Below are positions 58,370 to 64,000 of a stretch of DNA of 64,000 nt, in pieces. A model generated the notes under the pieces. That model searched no databases, was not told the DNA's origin, and was given only the letters and a program-made list of their open reading frames with translations. This stretch comes from Henckelia pumila (lineage: Eukaryota; Streptophyta; Magnoliopsida; Lamiales; Gesneriaceae). Location: NCBI RefSeq assembly GCF_033568475.1, contig NC_133123.1, forward strand, positions 153,651,753-153,715,752, in the 5' to 3' direction. Position 1 is the stretch's first letter. Each line of letters starts with the position of its first letter. A program made the translations under genes and the position numbers.

Positions 58370-58573
58370 CTGCACGCAGAAAATTCCCAACAGTTTCATA
58401 CCACTTCTAAATTTTCCCAAACGAGTCACTACAAGTTCTTAATTCTAATCACAAGTAAAACATGCTTCCTATTCTAACATGCAGTTAAATGACCCAAATA
58501 ACAAGAATTTCAAATTAAATACTAAATCTTTAACCAAAGGAGAATTTATTAAAATACTAGGGATAGGATGTAC
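58370..58573 (-). other. Putative 204-bp GT-AG intron between gag and protease
   Basis: The gag frame runs through SLITG and then meets a stop after three more codons, and the protease frame opens only after a gap. On the minus strand a GT at 58,573-58,572 and an AG at 58,371-58,370 bracket AT-rich, stop-filled sequence. Removing it joins the two frames in phase within a Gly codon, at the point where related elements have a continuous gag-pro. Donor and acceptor contexts are moderate. This is inference from sequence only. Confidence 0.65.
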
Positions 58574-59612
58574 CGGTGATCAAGGAGGTGTCTGGATCGA
58601 CCTCCTCAGCCTGCATCACGAACACCCTACCAGCGGTGTTCTTCTTCCTGGGGCAGTTAGCAATCTGATGCCCCGGCTCTCTGCAGTGGAAGCAAACTCC
58701 TGCTCCCAATAGGCAAGGTCCCGAATGCATCTTCTGGCACTTCGGGCAAGTGGGATGAGCTATGGCATTAGGGGCCCCGCCCCTCTGCTGCTGCTGCGGC
58801 CTCTGCTGCTGATTCGGGCCCTTAGCCGGCCCTGTATACTGCTTCTTCGCAGGAGGCTGCGAAGATGGTCGCTGATAACCTGTCTGTACAAACTGCCTCT
58901 TACTCTGTTGCTCTCTCTGGATCGCTCTCCGACCCTCCTCAGAACGCAAAGCCCTGCTGACTGCAGACTCATATGTAAAAACGTCTGCCATGCGCACGTC
59001 GTGCCTGATCTCAGCCTTCAGGCCCTCAACAAACTGACGCAGCTTCTCCTGCGGACTATCGGCAATCATGGGCACAAAACGACAGCCCCTCTCAAACTGG
59101 CTTATGTACTCCACCACAGATCTGTCCCCCTGACGGAGACTCATGAACTCCCGGATCATGCGACTGCGCACATCCTCAGTGAAATATTTGGCGTAGAAGA
59201 TACGCCTAAACTCAGCCCATGTCAGAGTAGGTAGATGGACTCCTCGTACTGCACCCTCCCACCATGAGGCTGCATCGCCTCGCATCATGTATGTAGCACA
59301 GCTCACCCTGTCGGCGTCTGTGATCCCCATATAGTCAAAGATGGACTCAAGTGAGCGAATCCATCCCTCAGCCACCAACGGATCGGTGGTCCCCAAGAAC
59401 TCCTTAGGCCCCTTCTTCTGGAACCTCTCGGCGACGTCCTCCTCGTGGGACAGTCTGGGACGGGCTGCCTGCTGCTCCAGCAAGGCAGTAATACCCGCCA
59501 TCATCGTGGCACTGGCCTGCTCCAGTGCTGTCATGGGGTGCTGCTGAGGTGGCGGTGGAGGTGGAGGTGGATGTGGAGGTCTCCCACGTCGATTCACCTG
59601 TCTGGGAGGCAT
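58557..59612 (-). CDS. Chromovirus Gag
   Basis: About 351 residues from the ATG at 59,610-59,612 (MPPRQVNRRG); an alternative ATG lies five codons upstream at 59,627. A proline and glutamine run near the start is followed by the retrotransposon gag domain (GDAASWWEGAV, TWAEFRRIFYAKYF, EYISQFERGCRFVPM) and a CX2CX4HX4C zinc knuckle (CFHCREPGHQIANC). If the transcript is unspliced, translation stops at 58,557-58,559 and gives Gag alone. If spliced, it continues into Pol. The frame is intact. Confidence 0.93.
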   Translation of the reverse strand: MPPRQVNRRGRPPHPPPPPPPPQQHPMTALEQASATMMAGITALLEQQAARPRLSHEEDVAERFQKKGPKEFLGTTDPLVAEGWIRSLESIFDYMGITDADRVSCATYMMRGDAASWWEGAVRGVHLPTLTWAEFRRIFYAKYFTEDVRSRMIREFMSLRQGDRSVVEYISQFERGCRFVPMIADSPQEKLRQFVEGLKAEIRHDVRMADVFTYESAVSRALRSEEGRRAIQREQQSKRQFVQTGYQRPSSQPPAKKQYTGPAKGPNQQQRPQQQQRGGAPNAIAHPTCPKCQKMHSGPCLLGAGVCFHCREPGHQIANCPRKKNTAGRVFVMQAEEVDPDTSLITGTSYP

Positions 59613-59783
59613 TCTGCACCACCACATATTTATTTACGTAAATCGCCATGATAACTAAGTGTTTTAAAATTAATGCTAACTTAAATTCTAGAAATTAAAT
59701 CATGCTATAAACATTTAAAACTTACAGACCGGTAGCGTGGATTTCTGAGCTCGCATAGCAGTGAGGACCCCTCCGAGGACCGT

Positions 59784-59795
59784 GCTCTGATACCA
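59784..59795 (-). other. Chromovirus primer-binding site (initiator tRNA-Met)
   Basis: TGGTATCAGAGC on the minus strand, 2 bp inside the 5' LTR end at 59,798. Confidence 0.92.
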
Positions 59796-59797
59796 AC

Positions 59798-62456
59798 TGA
59801 AACGACCCTAACTCTATAATAAATAAATATGCGGAAATTTTTTTTTTTTTTTTTTTTATACTTACTAAATAAAATATGTACATATATGCCCATACATATA
59901 TGCACAGAATAAAAATATTTAAAATGAATAAACAATTAAATACTTAAATAAAAATGCATTCTTAAAAATATAATAAATATCTGAGTCAAACATTAATTAA
60001 AAATATACTGCATAAGTAAATAAAAGTTTGCATGCACTGAAAATATTAAATAAATATTCTAGACCCTCAATCACTGAAAATAATAAAAATGTATCATGCT
60101 GACAAAAACAATAACATGCATAGCGACTCAGAATATTTCACGGTCACGGGGCCACTGCATGCATGCTCATACGTCCTCGCCTCCGGTGGGTACAATGTCA
60201 TCCTCAACGTACTCACCTGCACCATACCAGTGTAGTGAGCCTAGAGGCCCAACATACTAACATAACAAGGGTTTAAAATAATTTAAACCAATTTAATACT
60301 AATACATACATATACATGAATGAGCATGCTTAAAAATTTACATAACATAACTTACTTAAATAAACATAATACATAACATAATACATAACCATATTGAGCA
60401 ATTTATTTTCTAACATAGCATGGTTGTATCCGTAGTGTAACCTTAAATCATACATTAAATACTGATCAGCGTGGAAACCTACGTACGTGGCCGGTGACGA
60501 ATCACCTCTTAAATTGGCAGTAAACTGCCCTTCAATCATATGGGGACGAATCCCCCTTAAATTGTCACACTACTTCAACTTCCAACATAAAATATTTTTT
60601 ATTGCTCAACTTAAACATTAAATCATGCATAAAATATTATTTCATGAATGCATGTACTTGAATAAAATGTGTGTCCATCATATATATTTAATTTAATTTC
60701 TTATTAACATATAAATATTAAAATAACTCAAATGCATAAAAATAATTAAATATATAATCAGGACACATGCAAATTTTCTCATGGATGGTCCTGGACTGCT
60801 GGCCCTACACACAAGCCCATTAACTTAAATCTGGTCCATTAACATACTTAAGCCCAATATCTTAAACTTTAAGCCCAAATAATTATTCTAAGCCCAATTA
60901 AATTAATAAAGCCCATTAAAATACACTAAGCCCAATAACAACTTAAACTGGCCCAATGGGCCCAAAAACCCAAGGACTGGCCCATTAACTTTTATGGGCC
61001 CAAAATCCCATAAAATAAATGGACTAACTTAATTAAAAATTTTAAAAGTCCAAATAAAATTATTTGGGAGTCCAAATAATTTTATTTCAATTTATTTGAC
61101 TCAAAAACACATAAATTTGTAAAATACTTTAAAAATAAAATACTCGAGCCCGGACCACCAAACTCGGACCCGGACTCACTAACCCGACCCACTACCTAGC
61201 CGACCCAACCCGGACCACTCAGACCCGACCCAGACCCCTAACCTAGCCCAACCCGATCCCCCCTCTCCCATTGCCTCTCGGCCGTGAGCAGCAGGCCCTC
61301 TTGGCCTGCTGCCGGCCGGCTCCGGCCGCCCCTGGCCGGAGCGCCGCCGCCCGGACGTAGCCCACGTCCGGGCGGACCTAGCCTGACCAGGCCCCAGCCC
61401 CATGCACGACCAAACCAAGTTCCCGAAGCCACCCCTTCCGAAACCCTAAACTGTGACCTCCTGGGGCCGATTTGATGTAGCTCGGTCATAGCTCCCTTTC
61501 CAGCCTGAACCGTCCGACTCCAACCGACCCTAAGGCTCCCTAGGACCCTCTTGACCGAACCCTCAGCCCTGAACCAGTCCATGACATCAAACAAAATCGT
61601 GAACCATGGATATGCACGCAAACCACAAAACTTCAACCGATTTTTTCTGAAAAGTAATGAAAGAAATTCGATGTCTACACATTCCATATAATATACCACT
61701 GATATCGTACGAAAAATGGGAAAGAAACATGCCTTTCACCGATTTATGGAGTTTAGAAGCGTGTACGACGGACTTCGGGACGACGGGACGACGACGGGGT
61801 GTCTTGGCTGCTTGGAACCTTCGAAAAAACTATGGAGTCACCTTGGCTTGAGGAAGAAGATGAAGATGAAGATGGAGAATGGGGGTGGTGTCGGCTGATG
61901 CTTGGGAAGGAGGAAGGGGTCGGCTAGTAGGTTTAGGTTTTAGTTTAATTAGGAAATAGGGTAATTAATTATATAATTAAGGATATAACATATATATAAA
62001 ATATAACTTAATTAAAATTCTAAAAGAAACCTTTAAAATCTGAAACATAAAATAAAATCTCGAAATATAATTTTAGGGGAATTTTAAAAATAGTAAAAAG
62101 TCAATATTTTGGCTAATTTTTGAATAAAAAGGACTCCTAAAATTATATAAAATTAAATACTTAAAATTTTGAGATAATAAAACTCAAAATAATATTTTAA
62201 GGCTCTAATAAGGCTCATAAAATAATTTGGGTGGAAAGTTGTCATCTCGTTCGTCCACGGTCCCGTCCACGCGATCAAATAATAAAAATACTAAAAAATC
62301 ATAAAAATCACTAATTATGGGTTAAATGCTTAAAAATAAATTAAATCATGCATAAATAATTCACATAATTATTTAACCCATAAATCATAAATTTAAATAA
62401 TTAAATATCCTAATTATGCAGGCGGATTTATGTAATTAAAAATACCGGGTGTTACA
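59798..62456 (-). repeat. Chromovirus 5' LTR (right on plus strand)
   Basis: 2,659 bp; differs from the partner by about four substitutions and length changes in a T run and two TA-rich sites. Confidence 0.95.
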
Positions 62457-63890
62457 GCTACGCCGTCGGCTTAATTGTTGAAATCGTTTTGATAGCCTAT
62501 GATTGAGCTGAGGATCTTGTGATTTTATAATGATGCTTCTTGATCATAATCGTTATATTTCAGATTTGTTTCAAGCACGATCAGCTCACGAAGTCCGACT
62601 TGGCACCGAAGACGTTTGATTGAAGGTTTGAAGTCGTTTGATCGTTTGAATTGTCTTGCTTTTGAGCTGAATTTGATATCTATTTCTTGATGGAGTTGAA
62701 TAGAGATTGAATAGAGTTTGATATGAATATTTGATATTGTATTTCAGCATTGAAGCATTCAGAATCGAGAAGAAAAAGGTATAAAATGATATCCGTCGAA
62801 GAGGACTTTTGATACTCGAGATTGATGATCTCGAGTTACCTCGAAGCAAATCACATACTATTTGATTGTTATTCTTGATTTAGAATTGTTGTGTCGATCC
62901 ATCACAGGTAGTGGATCTTTATTGCTTACGATATGATATGAGATATGAATTGATTCGATGCCAAGGTCGTTTACGAACCTTATTTCCGAGTCGTTTGCAA
63001 ACTCGTTAGATGTATATCCATGTCAAGATCATTTATGAATCTTGATGGACAAGAAGTGTTAAGAATCAATTCTTTAGATATATGCGCGCTAGATTGATTT
63101 AAGTCTTGAGTCTTGAGAAGTTTCGATTTGATTTGATATTGTTCTAACTGATTTTATATATATCGTTTATACTGGGAATTTATTCTCACCGGAGTTATCC
63201 GGCTGTTTTTGTTTTGTATGTGTGCATGACAACAGAGCGGGCCGGAGCTGATCATCGATGTTATTGACAGCTGGGAGAGAGTCTAGAACGTGAGGACTCG
63301 GGTTGTTGCTGAACTTAGAACTTTTAAAAAAAACATCAAAATTTCTAGAACTATGTTAGTTTGTAGTTCATGTTGGAAACTCGGGAGAGTTATGTTGTTT
63401 ATTGTTTTGTTAACGACTTGTTTGATGTAATAAATATTTGTGTAGATGCTTGAGAGTTTGTTGATGTCTAAATGCATGTTTTGGAATTGATATATCATGT
63501 ATTGGATCATGTTTTTATGATTTAGAATGAAAGGAATCGGGTTTGACAGCAAAATGTTATCTGCTGGTTTTGCTGGAAAACATGCCCGCTCGATCGGGTG
63601 ATTATCACCGATCGAGCGCGGCCTTATTATTTTCAAAACAGAGGATCTGATTTTTGGCTCGCTCGATCGGAAGATTATTACCAATCGAGCGCAGCCCTGA
63701 AGTTTTGGAACCCGAGAGTAGGGCAAACTTGTTCGCTCGATCGGGTGAAATCACCCGATCGAGCGAGGTGACGTTTATCTTTAAAATTTTTTTTTTTTAC
63801 TTTGATCTTGGTTTATTTATTTGATGCTTAATGAATGTTAATTGTTCATTGATTGCCCTAGAATGAGATTAGCAACCCGAGGTCCCCACA

Positions 63891-64000
63891 ACAGGTGGTA
63901 TTAAAGCATAAGTTCTTGGATTGATCTAGAATGAGCGGGGTAGATCGAGTTTTTTATTTTATGATTTCTGTAATTATTTCATTGCGAGCATGTTTTATGT
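63891..64000 (+). other. Start of the second Gypsy element's internal region with primer-binding site
   Basis: TGGTATTAAAGC at 63,896-63,907 matches the initiator tRNA-Met primer-binding site except for two transitions. It lies directly after the LTR, and the element continues past the window edge. Confidence 0.75.

Larger units (their letters stand above)
52298..62456 (-). mobile_element. Complete Tekay/Del-like Gypsy chromovirus, very young
   Basis: A 10,159-bp element with LTRs of 2,653 bp (52,298-54,950) and 2,659 bp (59,798-62,456), flanked by GCTAC at 52,293-52,297 and 62,457-62,461. The uninterrupted target is visible in the solo LTR near 7455-7459. By eye the LTRs differ by about four substitutions and three 2-bp length changes. 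The minus strand has primer-binding site, gag, protease, RT, RNase H, integrase, chromodomain and polypurine tract (54,951-54,965), all intact. It may be capable of transposition. Confidence 0.96.
51304..63890 (+). mobile_element. 5' LTR of a second Gypsy element, interrupted by the chromovirus
   Basis: The two parts, 51,304-52,297 and 62,462-63,890, join into one ~2.4-kb LTR homologous to the solo LTR at 6455-9048 (TGTAAGGCCC to CCCCACA). It is followed by a primer-binding site, so it is the 5' LTR of an element whose body lies beyond the window. Three GATCG-core hairpins occur near its 3' end (63,587-63,625, 63,657-63,696 and 63,731-63,770). Confidence 0.9.

Overview
This is a plant nuclear genomic window. 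The evidence is two intronless CC-NB-LRR (CNL) resistance-type genes plus a dense load of plant-type mobile DNA: Copia, Gypsy chromovirus and Athila-like LTR elements, a TRIM, a LARD, PIF/Harbinger, Stowaway, hAT- and Mutator-type MITEs, and a tRNA-type SINE. The CNLs read like the R1 / late-blight-resistance-homologue clade of asterids (Solanales, Lamiales). An asterid, perhaps Lamiales, is likely, but the species cannot be fixed from the sequence alone.

Layout. 1-4.9 kb: CNL copy 1 and its flanks. 4.9-12.5 kb: a decayed Copia element split by a Gypsy solo LTR. 12.5-17.6 kb: AT-rich spacer with a short CNL relic, a ~290-bp tandem repeat and a TRIM. 17.65-27.2 kb: a large foldback structure, whose arms are ~140-bp tandem repeats, interrupted by a 6.9-kb LARD. 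28.1-35.1 kb: an Athila-like element reduced to gag and protease. 35.4-37.7 kb: a CNL pseudogene fragment cut by two MITEs. 38.4-44.7 kb: CNL copy 2, whose 3' flank carries a Harbinger element, a SINE and a Stowaway/hAT nest. 45-51.3 kb: AT-rich spacer with MITEs. 51.3-64 kb: the 5' LTR of a Gypsy element leaving the window, split by a complete, very young, apparently intact Tekay/Del-like chromovirus at 52,298-62,456.

The only host genes I can support with confidence are the two CNLs, at 450-3110 and 38,400-41,060. They are paralogues whose homologous flanks (about 60-4,770 and 38,335-44,730) allow insertions to be dated relative to the duplication. A MULE-type MITE sits 33 bp upstream of the copy 1 ATG and is absent from copy 2. 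A 338-bp MITE, the Harbinger element and the SINE each have an empty counterpart in the other copy. With two CNL relics, the window is part of an NLR cluster shaped by duplication and transposition.

Several element ends are set exactly by target-site duplications: Copia CAATC, solo LTR ACGTA, Tekay GCTAC, LARD TGCAT, TRIM GGGTG, Harbinger TTA and hAT MITE GTTTGAAT. The most notable observations are a probable intron between gag and protease in the young chromovirus, the giant tandem-repeat foldback, and arrays of GATCG-core hairpins in LTRs of several families. All identities and counts were read by eye.
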